From: Mesorhizobium sp.
GTDB taxonomy: Bacteria > Pseudomonadota > Alphaproteobacteria > Rhizobiales > Rhizobiaceae
Direction: 5' to 3'
DNA length: 64,000 bases
Assembly (NCBI RefSeq): GCF_024710845.1
Contig: NZ_JANJTZ010000018.1
Span: 62,001 to 126,000, forward strand
The first letter of the stretch is position 1; each line of letters starts with the position of its first letter. Made by a program: the position numbers and the translations under genes. Shown one piece after another: positions 10,696 to 20,148 of the stretch. Under the pieces are notes generated by a model. That model ran no database searches. It was not told the DNA's origin and worked only from the letters and a program-made list of their open reading frames with translations.

Positions 10696-11112
10696 TCATG
10701 CGGACGGCATTTTCTCGAAGCTCGGCAAGGCCGGATCGACGCGGTCCCAGCCGTGGGCGCGCATGGCATAGGTCACCGCCTGCGGCCGATACCGAGACGG
10801 GTCGTCGAGGCTGGCCGCATGAATGGTGAAGACATCGGGCATGGCGGCGAATCTCAGGAACACCGGCGCGCCGCAGGTCGGGCAGAAGCCCCTGGTCTTC
10901 CTGTTGCCGCTGTCGCCGTAGAGATCCCAGGTCGCCGCCGTGCCGTCTAGGTCGACCTCTGCGCCGGCAAAGCTCAGATACGACCCATGGCCCGTGCCGC
11001 TCGCCTTTTGGCAGTCGAGGCACTGGCAATCGTTCGAGAAGACCGGTTCGCCGCGGATCTCGTAGCGGATCGCGCCGCAGGCGCAGCCGCCCGTGTAAGG
11101 TGCATTCTGCAT
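10696..11112 (-). CDS. GFA-family zinc-binding protein
   Basis: 138-residue protein of the GFA (glutathione-dependent formaldehyde-activating/CENP-V) fold. The zinc-binding cysteines are all visible: Cys10 and Cys12 (GGCACGAIRYE), Cys29, Cys31 and Cys34 (NDCQCLDCQ), and Cys77 and Cys80 (FCPTCGAPVF). Members bind zinc and sometimes glutathione, but most have no proven reaction, and formaldehyde activation should not be assumed. It is the last gene of an arsR-SRPBCC-GFA operon, 34 nt after the SRPBCC gene, and convergent with ohrR (22-nt gap). Confidence 0.9.
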   Translation of the reverse strand: MQNAPYTGGCACGAIRYEIRGEPVFSNDCQCLDCQKASGTGHGSYLSFAGAEVDLDGTAATWDLYGDSGNRKTRGFCPTCGAPVFLRFAAMPDVFTIHAASLDDPSRYRPQAVTYAMRAHGWDRVDPALPSFEKMPSA

Positions 11113-11146
11113 GGTTGTTCTCCTCGGCAGACCGGCCGCGGCCGGA

Positions 11147-11611
11147 TCAGTCCTGTTGATCGACGATCGAGTTCAGCCGCGGCAGGATCGTCCGCCATCC
11201 CCTGCTCATGTTCTCGAAGGCAGTGTCGTTCTTCGGTGTCAGGAAGCCCGAATGGATGAGCTGCACCCGCGTCCCTTCTGCGAGCGGCGAGAGGATCCAG
11301 GTGACGACCGTGTCGAGCCGCGAGCCGTAGCCGACATTGCCCTCGTCGCCGCCCTGCCAGGAATAGGAGAGGCGCCGCGCCGGCTTTACGTCGAGAACGC
11401 GGCAGCGGATCGTACCATCCCACGCGCCGGCCGGCTTGGTGCGGAAGGTGAAATCCTTGCCGGGGACCGCCTCGAAGCCCTCGGGCGGCATCAGCCATCG
11501 CGCGATCAGGCTGCCGTCCGTCAGCGCCTTCCAGATCGTCTCGGCGCTGTGGGCGGACACCTCGTCTACCACGATGTCACGGCTCGCCTGCTTCGCGATC
11601 GTCTCGTTCAT
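11147..11611 (-). CDS. SRPBCC (AHSA1-like) domain protein
   Basis: 154-residue START-like fold protein with a hydrophobic ligand cavity. Typical AHSA1 features are seen: the opening SAETIWKALTDGSLIARWLMPPEGF, central LSYSWQGGDEG, and TVVTWILSPLAEGTRVQLIHSGF. The start is the ATG with GGAGAT just ahead, overlapping the stop of the ArsR gene as ATGA, so the two are coupled. ArsR-SRPBCC pairs are common in alphaproteobacteria. The regulator is thought to control the SRPBCC partner, but the ligand is generally unknown. Confidence 0.9.
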   Translation of the reverse strand: MNETIAKQASRDIVVDEVSAHSAETIWKALTDGSLIARWLMPPEGFEAVPGKDFTFRTKPAGAWDGTIRCRVLDVKPARRLSYSWQGGDEGNVGYGSRLDTVVTWILSPLAEGTRVQLIHSGFLTPKNDTAFENMSRGWRTILPRLNSIVDQQD

Positions 11612-11937
11612 GGGTCGATCTCCTTGAGGAGGGCACGCAGCCTGTCGAAGCGGTCCTGCCAGAACACGCCGTAGTGGTTCATCCATTCGGCGAGCGGGTC
11701 GAGGCCCTTCGGGTCGACCCGGTAATAGACGTTCCGCCCGGACGGCCGCTCGGCGACCAGACCGGCGAGCCGCAGGGTCTTGAGATGCTGAGAAATCGCG
11801 CCCTGGGTGACGCCGCTGCCGCGCGTCAGATCCGCGACGGTGACCTCCGGCGCCCCTGCAATCCTCTCGAAGAGGGCGCGCCGCGTCGGATCGGCGAGCG
11901 CACGCAGGACGGAACTGATCGGCGTTGTTTCAAGCAT
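11608..11937 (-). CDS. ArsR-family winged-helix regulator
   Basis: 109 residues. The winged helix-turn-helix is clear (LADPTRRALFERI, then GVTQGAISQHLKTLRLAGLV and the wing ERPSGRNVYYRVD). The C-terminal tail MNHYGVFWQDRFDRLRALLKE is typical of ArsR proteins paired with SRPBCC genes. The metal-binding cysteine motif of ArsR/SmtB sensors is absent, so it probably does not sense metal. It is the first gene of its operon. A perfect-arm palindrome lies 7 nt before its start codon and probably serves as its own operator. Confidence 0.92.
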   Translation of the reverse strand: MLETTPISSVLRALADPTRRALFERIAGAPEVTVADLTRGSGVTQGAISQHLKTLRLAGLVAERPSGRNVYYRVDPKGLDPLAEWMNHYGVFWQDRFDRLRALLKEIDP

Positions 11938-11944
11938 GCAGTTT

Positions 11945-11962
11945 GATTAGCAATCGCTAATC
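11945..11962 (-). promoter_or_regulatory. Palindromic operator in front of arsR
   Basis: GATTAGC, 4 nt, GCTAATC: perfect 7-bp arms in an AT-rich stretch directly upstream of the arsR start codon. Position and symmetry fit an autoregulatory site for the dimeric winged-helix protein. This assignment is inferred from layout only. Confidence 0.6.
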
Positions 11963-11991
11963 AATTAGTCAACACTAAATTATAATTCGCC

Positions 11992-13278
11992 TCACATGCC
12001 GCTCAGGAGCGCATCGAGCGGCGCGAGGTAGACCGCAAAGCCCACCGCCGCCGCTGCAAGCGTCGCGCCGAGATAAGGTACCCAGAAGGACGCCGGCCCC
12101 GCCGCAATCGCAAGACTAAGACGGCCGACGGCGTTGGCGGCCAACGCTGCGAGAACCGCCTGGCCGATCGTCGCGGCCACGACCCCCTGCCCCAGCAGGC
12201 GCAGCGCGCTCAGCACGGAGACATCGACGTCAAACGTGCCCGAAACCGCGGAGGTCGCGACCAAACTGCCAGCACCGAACTGGCCGACGACGGCCGCGCT
12301 CGCCGTGGAAACCACCGCGAACAGCAATGCGAAAAGAAGCAGGGCGGTCAGATCGAACGGATTCTGCGAGGCGTCCGCCGGCGCGGCTTCCCTGTCGCCG
12401 CGCAACAGGAACAACAGACCGAAGGCGGCAAAGACGAGCGCGGCGGCAAGAGCTTCGGGCAGCATGGCGACGAGCACGCGCGGCTCGACGATCAGTACCA
12501 CGCCGGTCACCCTTAGGATCGAGACCATCGCCGCAAGGCAGGCGGCTCCTGCGAGCGGCCTCGGATTCGCCGACGTCTGCGCGGTGCGGGCCATTGCCAC
12601 GGTCACGGCGGTGGACGACACCATCGCGCCGGCAAGCGCGCTCGCAATGAGCCCCCTGGTCGGTCCAAGGATGCGGACGCCGACGTATCCGACAAATGAC
12701 AAGGCCGCGGTCAACACCGTGAAGAACCAGACTTCCCACGGATTGAAGCCGCCCCACGGATCGATCGCGCGGTCCGGCAGCAGCGGCAGGATGACTGCCG
12801 TCATCACCGCCAGGACGATCGCCGAGCGCAGTTCGACCCAGGTGAGCTTTCTCAATGTGCCGTGCAGGGTTTCGCGACTGGCCAGCAAACCGGCGAGGAT
12901 CGCCCCACCGGCCGCCGCCGCGCGATAGTCCCCAACCACCGAGAGCGCGCCGAGCGCGAAGACGAGAAGTGCCGCGACGACGGCGGTGACGCTGAAATTC
13001 TCGTCATGCCGATCCTCACGGTATTTGAACCAGCCGAAGATGGCGGCAAAACTGACCAATCCAGCGACCAGGATCGAGGGCGCGGAGAGTGCCGCCGCGA
13101 GTGCTGCCGTCACGCCGCCGAGCAGCCCCGTGGCACCATAGGTGCGGATGCCGGCGGTGCGGCTGCCGGCCGGCTCGGCGCGTTCGCGCCAGCCTCGTTC
13201 GAGACCGACGAGCAGACCGATGGCCAGCGCCAGCGCCAGCCTCGCAATCGTCGTCTCGGCGTCCAGGATATCGAGCAC
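11992..13278 (-). CDS. MgtC/SapB N-terminal domain plus DUF4010 membrane protein
   Basis: 428-residue, highly hydrophobic inner-membrane protein with about a dozen predicted helices. Residues 1-135 are MgtC-like: LALALAIGLLVGLERGW, the RTAGIRTYGATGLLGGV loop and the DDxN-like EDRHDENFSVTAVVAALL. The remainder is DUF4010, with GFNPWEVWFFTVLTAALSFV and GAMVSSTAVTVAMA. MgtC relatives affect Mg2+ or phosphate physiology, but the two-domain form has no settled role. It is divergent from the metal ATPase with about 155 nt between starts. A shared metal theme is possible but not proven. Confidence 0.85.
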   Translation of the reverse strand: MLDILDAETTIARLALALAIGLLVGLERGWRERAEPAGSRTAGIRTYGATGLLGGVTAALAAALSAPSILVAGLVSFAAIFGWFKYREDRHDENFSVTAVVAALLVFALGALSVVGDYRAAAAGGAILAGLLASRETLHGTLRKLTWVELRSAIVLAVMTAVILPLLPDRAIDPWGGFNPWEVWFFTVLTAALSFVGYVGVRILGPTRGLIASALAGAMVSSTAVTVAMARTAQTSANPRPLAGAACLAAMVSILRVTGVVLIVEPRVLVAMLPEALAAALVFAAFGLLFLLRGDREAAPADASQNPFDLTALLLFALLFAVVSTASAAVVGQFGAGSLVATSAVSGTFDVDVSVLSALRLLGQGVVAATIGQAVLAALAANAVGRLSLAIAAGPASFWVPYLGATLAAAAVGFAVYLAPLDALLSGM

Positions 13279-13433
13279 GGTCGTGGATCTCCTTAGCCTC
13301 GATTACCCCGATCGGTCCCATCGCGCCAGCGTGCCGCCGCCATGCGGTCGTCTGTCGCGTCCGAACGGACGGCGCTTGCATATCCCCGCCGCGGGCTTCA
13401 TCTGTCGGGATAGCGAATGCGGAGACGCGCCAA

Positions 13434-15386
13434 GTGCAACGCATGATCCACAACGATCTGTCGATCTGGCTTTCCGGCCTGACCGTCGCCGGCCTGCTCA
13501 TTGCGTTGACGGGACAATGGCTCGTCGTCGGCGAACCCGGTCAATTGCTCTTGATCGGCGGCTCCGCCGTCGCATTCGCCGCCGGCGGGCTCCCGGCCGG
13601 CTGGCGCGCGCTCCAGGAACTCGTCACCGAGCATATCCTCGACATCGACCTGCTGATGGTCGTGGCGGCGGTGGCCGCGGCAGCCGTCGGCGCACCGGTG
13701 GAAGGCGCGGTGCTGCTGACGCTGTTTTCGATTTCGTCGACCCTTGAGGAAAGGGCGCTCGGACGTGCCCGGCGGGCGATCGAGGCGCTGATGGCGCTGC
13801 GTCCCGAAACGGCGCTGCGCAGGCTGTCCGATGGCCGCGTCGAGGAAGTGCCGTCGGCGGAGCTTGCGGTTGACGACGTGTTCGTGCTGCGCCCCGGCGC
13901 GCGGGTACCGACCGACGGTGTCATCGTCGACGGTCGCGGCACGCTCGACGAAGCCAACATCACCGGCGAGTCGATGCCGGTCCCCAAGCAGGTGGGTGCG
14001 CAGGTCTTCGAGGCGACCGTCAATCTCGATGGTGTACTCGAAGTAACCGTCACCCGGACGGTCGCCGAAAGCACCGTCGCGCGGATGATCACACTGGTGA
14101 CCGAGGCGCAGGCCGCCAAGGCGCCGTCAGAGCAGTTCAGCGCCTGGTTCGGCCAACGCTACACCGTCGCCGTGCTCGCCGGCTCCATCCTGGCCTTCCT
14201 CGCCTTCCTCTGGCTCGGACAAGGTTGGCACACGGCACTCTACCGCGCCGCGACCCTGCTTGTTGCGGCAAGCCCCTGCGCCATCGTGATCTCGGTTCCG
14301 GCCGCGATCCTCTCGGCGCTGTCGGCAGCGGCGCGCGGCGGTGTCCTGTTCAAGGGCGGCGCGGCGCTTGAGACGCTGGCGGCGGTCGAAACCTTCGCCT
14401 TCGACAAGACCGGGACGCTGACAGCGGGGCGCGCGGCCATCACCGGCATCGTCATCGTCGACGGCACGGAGGAAGACTTCCTCCGCCTCATCGGAGGACT
14501 GGAGGCGCAGTCCGAACATCATATCGCAGGCGCCATCCGCCGCGATCTCGCCGAGCGCGACCTGACGCCTGTTCCGATCGCCGACGTGACATCACATCCA
14601 AGCGCCGGCATCACCGGCCGGGACGGACGGGACGAAGTCTGGGCCGGCAATCCGCGGATGGCCGCGCGTATGGGCGCCTCGGTCGACCGCGAGGCCTTCA
14701 AGGAACTCGCCGACGGCACGCACACAGTGATCTATGCCGGGCGCGGGAATGCGGTCCTTGGTGCCATCACCATCGCCGACGAGGTTCGCCGCAGTTCCTC
14801 GCGCGCGTTGCAGGCCCTGCGCCAAGGCGGCGTGCGCAAGATCGTGATGATGACGGGCGACCGCAGGCCCGTCGCACTCAGGATCGGCGCGGAACTCGGC
14901 CTCCGGCCCGAGGAGATCCACGCCGAGATGCTGCCGGAGGACAAGGTCGTGGAGGTGGCTCAGCTCGCTTCGGCCGGCAAGGTCGCCTTCGTCGGCGATG
15001 GCGTGAACGATGCGGCCGCGCTTGCCCGCGCCGATGTCGGCATCGCCATGGGCGCCGCGGGCTCGGATGTGGCGCTTCAGGCCGCCGACGTCGCGCTGCT
15101 GGCGGAGGACATGGAGCGGCTTGCCGACGCACACCGCCTTGCCCGGCGCACGGCACGGATCATCCGCCAGAACCTCACCTTCGCGATGGGCGCGATGGCC
15201 GTGCTCGTCACTGGCGGGCTGTTCTTCGACCTGCCCCTTCCCCTCGCCGTCCTCGGTCACGAGGGCGGAACGGTGCTGGTCGTGTTGAACGGACTGAGGC
15301 TCCTGTCCGACCCGATCAGGAAGGACCGGCCCGCGAAGGTGGAATCCGTGCCGGCAACGGCCGCCGCCGCCCCCGTGGCCGGCTGA
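13434..15386 (+). CDS. Heavy-metal P-type ATPase, P1B-4 type (Co/Fe/Zn exporter)
   Basis: 650-residue membrane ATPase. The phosphorylated Asp324 lies in FAFDKTGTLTAG, TGES in the actuator domain, and GDGVNDAAALARAD in the ATP domain. The metal site is SPC (280-282, LVAASPCAIV), and the last helix carries HEGGT (609-613). This SPC plus HEGGT combination defines the P1B-4 subgroup, which exports cobalt, iron or zinc. There is no N-terminal metal-binding domain, which also fits. The cytosolic His motif reads EHHIAGAI. The start is taken as GTG at 13434, with GGAG 9 nt ahead. An ATG at 13443 is the alternative. Confidence 0.93.
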   Translation: MQRMIHNDLSIWLSGLTVAGLLIALTGQWLVVGEPGQLLLIGGSAVAFAAGGLPAGWRALQELVTEHILDIDLLMVVAAVAAAAVGAPVEGAVLLTLFSISSTLEERALGRARRAIEALMALRPETALRRLSDGRVEEVPSAELAVDDVFVLRPGARVPTDGVIVDGRGTLDEANITGESMPVPKQVGAQVFEATVNLDGVLEVTVTRTVAESTVARMITLVTEAQAAKAPSEQFSAWFGQRYTVAVLAGSILAFLAFLWLGQGWHTALYRAATLLVAASPCAIVISVPAAILSALSAAARGGVLFKGGAALETLAAVETFAFDKTGTLTAGRAAITGIVIVDGTEEDFLRLIGGLEAQSEHHIAGAIRRDLAERDLTPVPIADVTSHPSAGITGRDGRDEVWAGNPRMAARMGASVDREAFKELADGTHTVIYAGRGNAVLGAITIADEVRRSSSRALQALRQGGVRKIVMMTGDRRPVALRIGAELGLRPEEIHAEMLPEDKVVEVAQLASAGKVAFVGDGVNDAAALARADVGIAMGAAGSDVALQAADVALLAEDMERLADAHRLARRTARIIRQNLTFAMGAMAVLVTGGLFFDLPLPLAVLGHEGGTVLVVLNGLRLLSDPIRKDRPAKVESVPATAAAAPVAG

Positions 15387-15396
15387 ACCGAACCGT

Positions 15397-16386
15397 TCAT
15401 CTCGTGACGTTGCGACGCCACTCCGCCGGCGGAACGCCGAAACGTCGCGCAAAGGCGCGATTGAAGGCCGCCTCCGCGCCATAGCCGGCCTCGTAGGCGA
15501 CCACTCCCACGGGCTTTCCCGCCAGTTTCAGGTCCATGCTTGCCAGATAGAGGCGCCAGTCGCGCAGGTAGCGGATCGGCGACGTTCCGAGCACGGCCGC
15601 GAAGCGCCCGGCGAGAGCACTGCGCGAGAGCCCGGCCTCCCGCGCCAGTTCGGCGGTCGTCCAGTCGTGCCGGGGGTCGCCGTGGAACATTGCCAGACAA
15701 CGACCGAGCACCGGATCGCGGATTGCCGCGAGCCAGCCTGTCGCATCGATGTCCTCACGCGCAAACTGCCGGCGAAGCACCTCCATGAACGTGACCTCCG
15801 TTAGGCGCTCGAGCACGGACGAACCGCCGCGCTGCGGATTGTCGACCTCCGCGACGATCTGGGCGATGGCGCCGGCGAGCCAGTCTCCGTCCTGCGACCC
15901 GGCGGTTCGAACATGGATGCATTTCGGCAGGGACTGGCGGAACGGTACGAAATTGGCGGCCTCGCACTGGATATAGCCGCACAGGATGCGAACCGCCTCC
16001 CCCCGCGCACCGTAGCGGAGCATGGGAGTTTCATTCCACGGCTTGGGTGGCAGGTCGGCGCCGGGATCGATGAGGCGCCCGCCCGACCCCACGCCGAGTC
16101 GGTGCGGGGTGCCGAAGGGAAACGCCGCAATGTCGCCTTGCTCGAGAACCGTTTCCGTTCCTTCGAACTCCAGCCAGCACGCCCCCCTGGCCATGATGTG
16201 GAACCCGATCGAGTCGGCGGGCTTGTAGGCGGCCGGCGTCGCATCGGTCTCCCATAGGCCTTCCGGCATGAAGCAATACTGCATCGATCCGGTGATCCGG
16301 ACGCGGCGCAGGGCTTCGGACAACAAGTCGCCCACGCCCGCCGCAGCGGCTGGACTTTCGGTCAAGGCATTCGGAGTTCCGGCCAA
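15397..16386 (-). CDS. AraC-family regulator with N-terminal cupin domain
   Basis: 329 residues. Residues 30-190 form a cupin-type sensor (MARGACWLEFEGTETVLEQGDIAAFPFGTPH), with several cysteines (LCGYIQCEA) that may add redox or metal sensitivity. The C-terminal AraC DNA-binding domain has both helix-turn-helix units: TTAELAREAGLSRSALAGRF and GVVAYEAGYGAEAAFNRAFA. It sits convergent to the metal ATPase with 10 nt between stops, and divergent from the DsrE gene with 60 nt between starts. The DsrE gene is therefore its most likely target. The inducer is unknown. Confidence 0.9.
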   Translation of the reverse strand: MAGTPNALTESPAAAAGVGDLLSEALRRVRITGSMQYCFMPEGLWETDATPAAYKPADSIGFHIMARGACWLEFEGTETVLEQGDIAAFPFGTPHRLGVGSGGRLIDPGADLPPKPWNETPMLRYGARGEAVRILCGYIQCEAANFVPFRQSLPKCIHVRTAGSQDGDWLAGAIAQIVAEVDNPQRGGSSVLERLTEVTFMEVLRRQFAREDIDATGWLAAIRDPVLGRCLAMFHGDPRHDWTTAELAREAGLSRSALAGRFAAVLGTSPIRYLRDWRLYLASMDLKLAGKPVGVVAYEAGYGAEAAFNRAFARRFGVPPAEWRRNVTR

Positions 16387-16446
16387 AGACGCACCGTCAT
16401 CTTTGTTGGAGGATCGGTCGCATTACTTCCAGACAAGGAGACTAAC

Positions 16447-16815
16447 ATGGCTGATACGACCGATAAACTCGTGGTGCTGGTCACCAGGGGTATCGATTCC
16501 GAGCTATCCTCGGTCGCTTTCACCATCGCCAATGGCGGCATCACCGCCGGGCTGAAGGTGTTCATCTTCCTGACGAGCACGGGAATCGACCTCGTCCGCA
16601 GGAACGGCGCCGCGATGACGCAGGTCGCTCCGCTCGACCCGCTCGCGACTTTGATCAAGGACTTCCTGGCCCGCGGCGGGGTGATCTGGGCATGCCCGCC
16701 CTGCGTGAAGTCGCGCGGCTACGAGCAGGCGGACCTGATCGATGGCGTAGTCATCGCTGGCGCGAGCGCCATGCATGCCGAGATCAAGGCGGGCGCCGCC
16801 ACGCTCTCGTTCTGA
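16447..16815 (+). CDS. DsrE-family protein with CPPC motif
   Basis: 122-residue cytoplasmic DsrE/DsrF-like protein. The fold signature is seen in KLVVLVTRGIDSELSSVAF, ITAGLKVFIFLTSTGIDLV and LIDGVVIAGASAMHAEIKAG. Cys83-Pro-Pro-Cys86 (IWACPPCVKSRGY) sits where DsrE-type proteins carry the cysteine that accepts persulfide sulfur. A CXXC pair may give disulfide or persulfide chemistry. The start has a good AAGGAG 7 nt ahead. It lies divergent from the AraC-cupin regulator, which may control it. No other sulfur-relay genes are nearby. Confidence 0.88.
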   Translation: MADTTDKLVVLVTRGIDSELSSVAFTIANGGITAGLKVFIFLTSTGIDLVRRNGAAMTQVAPLDPLATLIKDFLARGGVIWACPPCVKSRGYEQADLIDGVVIAGASAMHAEIKAGAATLSF

Positions 16816-16864
16816 GGCCTCGTGCCGACCGCTTCGCCGTTCTGGCGGGCGGCCGGCTCGGCCG

Positions 16865-18652
16865 TCAGTCCTTCTTCTTCGGCATCACCCGTAGGCCGAG
16901 CTCGTTGAGCTGGGCGGAAGACACTTCCGACGGCGCGTTCATCAGCAGGTCGTAGGCCTGCTGGTTCATCGGGAACATGGTGATCTCGCGCAGGTTCTTC
17001 GCACCGAGCAGCAGCATCACCACGCGGTCGACGCCCGCCGCCATGCCGCCATGCGGCGGGGCACCGTACTGGAAGGCGCGGTAGAGACCGCCGAAGCGTT
17101 CCTCGACCGTCTCGCGGTTCAATCCAACCATCTCGAACGCCTTCACCATCGTCTCGGGCAGATGGTTGCGGATACCGCCGGAGGCGATCTCGAAGCCGTT
17201 GCAGACCATGTCGTACTGGAACGCCTTGATGCCGAGCGGCTCCTGGCCGTTCAGCGCGTCAATGCCGCCCTGCGGCATGGAGAACGGGTTATGGGCGAAG
17301 TCGATCTTCTTCTCATCCTCGTTCCACTCGAAGAAGGGGAAGTCGACGATCCAGCAGAGTTCGAAGCGGTCGCGGTCGACGAGGTTCAGCTCCTCGCCGA
17401 CGCGGGTTCGCGCATCGCCTGCGAACTTGTAGAATTTCGCCGGGTCTCCCGCGGCGAAGAACACCGCATCGCCGGCCTCGAGGCCGAGCTGCTTGCGCAG
17501 CGCTTCGGTGCGTTCCTCGCCGATGTTCTTGGCGATCGGGCCGGCACCTTCCAGCTTGTCGCCCTCCATGCGCCAGAAGATGTAGCCGAGGCCCGGCTGG
17601 CCCTCGCCCTGCGCCCAGGAGTTCATCCTGTCGGCGAAGGCGCGCGACCCGCCCGTCTTTGCCGGGATCGCCCAGACCTGCGCCTTCGGATCGTTGGCGA
17701 GGATGCCAGCGAAGACCTTGAAGCCCGAGCCGCGGAAGTGGTCGGACACGTCCTGCATTTCGATCGGGTTCCTGAGGTCCGGCTTGTCGGTGCCATAGAG
17801 ACGGATCGCGTCGTCGTAGGCGATGCGGCGGAAATTCTGCGTCACCGGCTTGCCGGCGGCGAAGGTCTCGAAGACCCCGCGCATCACCGGCTCCATCGTC
17901 TCGAACACGTCTTCCTGCGTGACGAAGCTCATCTCCAGGTCGAGCTGGTAGAACTCGCCCGGCAGGCGGTCCGCGCGGGGATCTTCATCCCTGAAGCAGG
18001 GCGCGATCTGGAAGTAGCGGTCGAAGCCCGACATCATGATCAGCTGCTTGTATTGCTGCGGCGCCTGCGGCAGCGCGTAGAAGGTGCCGGGATGGATGCG
18101 GGACGGCACCAGGAAGTCGCGCGCGCCCTCCGGCGACGAGGCCGTCAGGATCGGCGTCGAATACTCGGTGAAGCCCGCCTCGCCCATCCGCTTGCGCATC
18201 TCGGCGATGATCTTCGTGCGCTGGACGATGTTCCGGTGCAGCGTCTCGCGGCGCAGGTCGAGGAAGCGGTATTTGAGGCGGATGTCCTCCGGATAGTCGG
18301 GCTCGGCGAAGACCGGCAGCGGCAGTTCCTTCGCCACGGAAAGAACCTCGATCTCGCGCGCGAAGATCTCGATCTCGCCGGTCGGCAGGTTCTTGTTGGC
18401 AGTGTCGGCGGTGCGCGCCTTGACCTCCCCGTCGACGCGGATCACCCATTCCGAACGCACCGTCTCGGCGGTCTTGAAGGCCGGCGAATCCGGGTCGGCG
18501 ACGATCTGGGTCATGCCGTAATGGTCGCGCAGATCGATGAACAGCAACCCGCCATGGTCGCGCACGCGATGCACCCAACCCGAAAGGCGGACATTGCCGC
18601 CGACGTCCGATTTGCGGAGGGCGGCGCAGGTGTGGCTGCGATAGCGATGCAT
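16865..18652 (-). CDS. aspS: Aspartyl-tRNA synthetase
   Basis: Class II synthetase charging tRNA-Asp, and in many alphaproteobacteria also tRNA-Asn. 595 residues. The N-terminal OB-fold anticodon domain ([21 protein letters not shown]) is followed by the class II core, with motif 2 in [19 protein letters not shown], and the bacterial GAD insertion. The C-terminal motif 3 reads [16 protein letters not shown]. The ATG was chosen because it starts directly before the conserved [13 protein letters not shown]. Upstream in-frame codons lack family similarity. A TTGACA box on the same strand lies about 85 nt upstream. Confidence 0.97.
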   Translation of the reverse strand: MHRYRSHTCAALRKSDVGGNVRLSGWVHRVRDHGGLLFIDLRDHYGMTQIVADPDSPAFKTAETVRSEWVIRVDGEVKARTADTANKNLPTGEIEIFAREIEVLSVAKELPLPVFAEPDYPEDIRLKYRFLDLRRETLHRNIVQRTKIIAEMRKRMGEAGFTEYSTPILTASSPEGARDFLVPSRIHPGTFYALPQAPQQYKQLIMMSGFDRYFQIAPCFRDEDPRADRLPGEFYQLDLEMSFVTQEDVFETMEPVMRGVFETFAAGKPVTQNFRRIAYDDAIRLYGTDKPDLRNPIEMQDVSDHFRGSGFKVFAGILANDPKAQVWAIPAKTGGSRAFADRMNSWAQGEGQPGLGYIFWRMEGDKLEGAGPIAKNIGEERTEALRKQLGLEAGDAVFFAAGDPAKFYKFAGDARTRVGEELNLVDRDRFELCWIVDFPFFEWNEDEKKIDFAHNPFSMPQGGIDALNGQEPLGIKAFQYDMVCNGFEIASGGIRNHLPETMVKAFEMVGLNRETVEERFGGLYRAFQYGAPPHGGMAAGVDRVVMLLLGAKNLREITMFPMNQQAYDLLMNAPSEVSSAQLNELGLRVMPKKKD

Positions 18653-18736
18653 GGCGAAATCCAGTCCAGGAAGTAAGGCGGGAACCCGCCGAAGCGGCCC
18701 GAAAAGTCGCGGGAAAAGCGCATCAACGACGCGTTT

Positions 18737-18742
18737 TGTCAA
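18737..18742 (-). promoter_or_regulatory. Candidate -35 box for aspS
   Basis: A consensus TTGACA reads on the minus strand 85 nt before the aspS start. The -10 at 17-nt spacing (GCTTTT) is poor, so the promoter assignment is tentative. The same 190-nt divergent region must also hold the promoter of the MFS gene, for which I see nothing convincing. Confidence 0.35.
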
Positions 18743-18844
18743 GCCGAAGCAGCGAGACTGGACCAATGCGTGTCGGCATTGATGCTGGCATTCGCCGAGT
18801 GATTGCTGCATGAGAATCACTCACGCCAGACGCCGGCAGTCGCC

Positions 18845-20086
18845 TTGTCCTCCATCCGCCCCCTGATCCCCCTGCTGCTCGCCGCCGGCATCCTGCTCGG
18901 CGGCAACGGGCTGCAGGGCACGCTGATCGCGCTTCGCGGCGCGCAGGAGGGCTTTTCGCCCGGCATGATCGGCTTCATGGGCACCGCCTATTTCGCCGGA
19001 TTCCTCATCGGCTGCCTCACCATCACGCCGATGATGAAGGAGGTCGGTCATGTCCGCTCCTTCGCTTCGCTCGCAGCGATCGCCTCGGCCGGCACGCTGT
19101 TTCTCGTCCTGTTCATCAACCCCTATGTCTGGTCCTGCGTCCGCTTCGTCAGCGGCTTTGCCTTCGCCGGCCTGTTCACCGTCATGGAGGCATGGCTGCA
19201 CGCCGGCGTCTCCAACGAGAACCGGGCGCGGGTGCTGGCGATCTACCGGGTCATCGACATCGGCTCCGTAACCGGCGCACAGTTCATCATTCCGGTCATC
19301 GGCATCGACGGCTTCGCCATCTTCGCGCTGATGTCGATCATGATCACGCTGTCGCTGGTGCCGGTGTCGCTCGGCGACCGGACGAACCCGAAGTCGCCGG
19401 ACGACGTGAAGCTGGATCTCAAGCGGGCCTGGGCGATCTCGCCGCTGGCGGCGATCGGCTGCATCGCGGTGGGCGTGACCAACAGTTCCTTCCGCACGCT
19501 GTCGCCGGTCTATGCGGAACAGATCGGCATGTCGGTTGCCGACGTCGTCACCTTCGTCAGCTCCGGCATCATCGGCGGCGCGGTGATCCAGTACCCTCTC
19601 GGCTACCTGTCCGACCGCTGGGACCGCCGCTCGATCATCCTCTTGACCGCCGCGGCGGCGATGACGGCGGCGCTGGCGCTCGCCTTCCTCGCCGGCACGA
19701 CACCGCTCGCCAATTTCGCCTTCGTCTTCGTCTTCGGCTCGTTCGCCATGCCGATGTTCTCGCTGTGTGCGGCGCATGCCAACGACCGCGCCGGGCCGAG
19801 CGAATATGTGATGCTCAACGCCGCGCTGATGCTGTTCTACTCCTTCGGCGCGATCGGCGGACCGCTGGCCGCCGCCTGGACGATGGAAAGCTTCGGGCCC
19901 TATTCGCTCTTTGTCTTCAACGCGACGGTCTACCTGATCTTCATCTTCATCATCCTCTACCGCATGCAGGCGCGGTCCGGCGTTCCGGCAGAACGCCGAG
20001 GGCGGTTCGTTGCGCTGCTGCGCACCTCGACGGTCTTCGCGCGCCTCGCCGGGCGTCCGCAGAAGCGCAGGAAGAGCGACGACTGA
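18845..20086 (+). CDS. MFS transporter (YcaD-like)
   Basis: 413-residue major facilitator with twelve predicted helices. The family loop between helices 2 and 3 and the mid-protein basic loop PLGYLSDRWDRRSIILL (helices 8-9) are present. The C-terminal tail is strongly basic (RRGRFVALLRTSTVF, PQKRRKSDD). Overall it resembles the YcaD-type group, whose substrates are unknown. No ATG is available near the first helix. TTG at 18845 begins immediately before IRPLIPLLLAAGILLGG and is preferred over TTG at 18803, but neither has a strong ribosome site. The start is therefore uncertain. Confidence 0.85.
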   Translation: MSSIRPLIPLLLAAGILLGGNGLQGTLIALRGAQEGFSPGMIGFMGTAYFAGFLIGCLTITPMMKEVGHVRSFASLAAIASAGTLFLVLFINPYVWSCVRFVSGFAFAGLFTVMEAWLHAGVSNENRARVLAIYRVIDIGSVTGAQFIIPVIGIDGFAIFALMSIMITLSLVPVSLGDRTNPKSPDDVKLDLKRAWAISPLAAIGCIAVGVTNSSFRTLSPVYAEQIGMSVADVVTFVSSGIIGGAVIQYPLGYLSDRWDRRSIILLTAAAAMTAALALAFLAGTTPLANFAFVFVFGSFAMPMFSLCAAHANDRAGPSEYVMLNAALMLFYSFGAIGGPLAAAWTMESFGPYSLFVFNATVYLIFIFIILYRMQARSGVPAERRGRFVALLRTSTVFARLAGRPQKRRKSDD

Positions 20087-20148
20087 CGCCAAGCTTGACG
20101 AAACGGCCGCGGGCTGAAAGGACGGTATCGTCCTTCCAGAGCCCGTCC

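Noticed and set aside
17051-18676. 541-codon plus-strand frame opposite aspS
   Set aside because: Shadow of aspS with biased composition and no family features.
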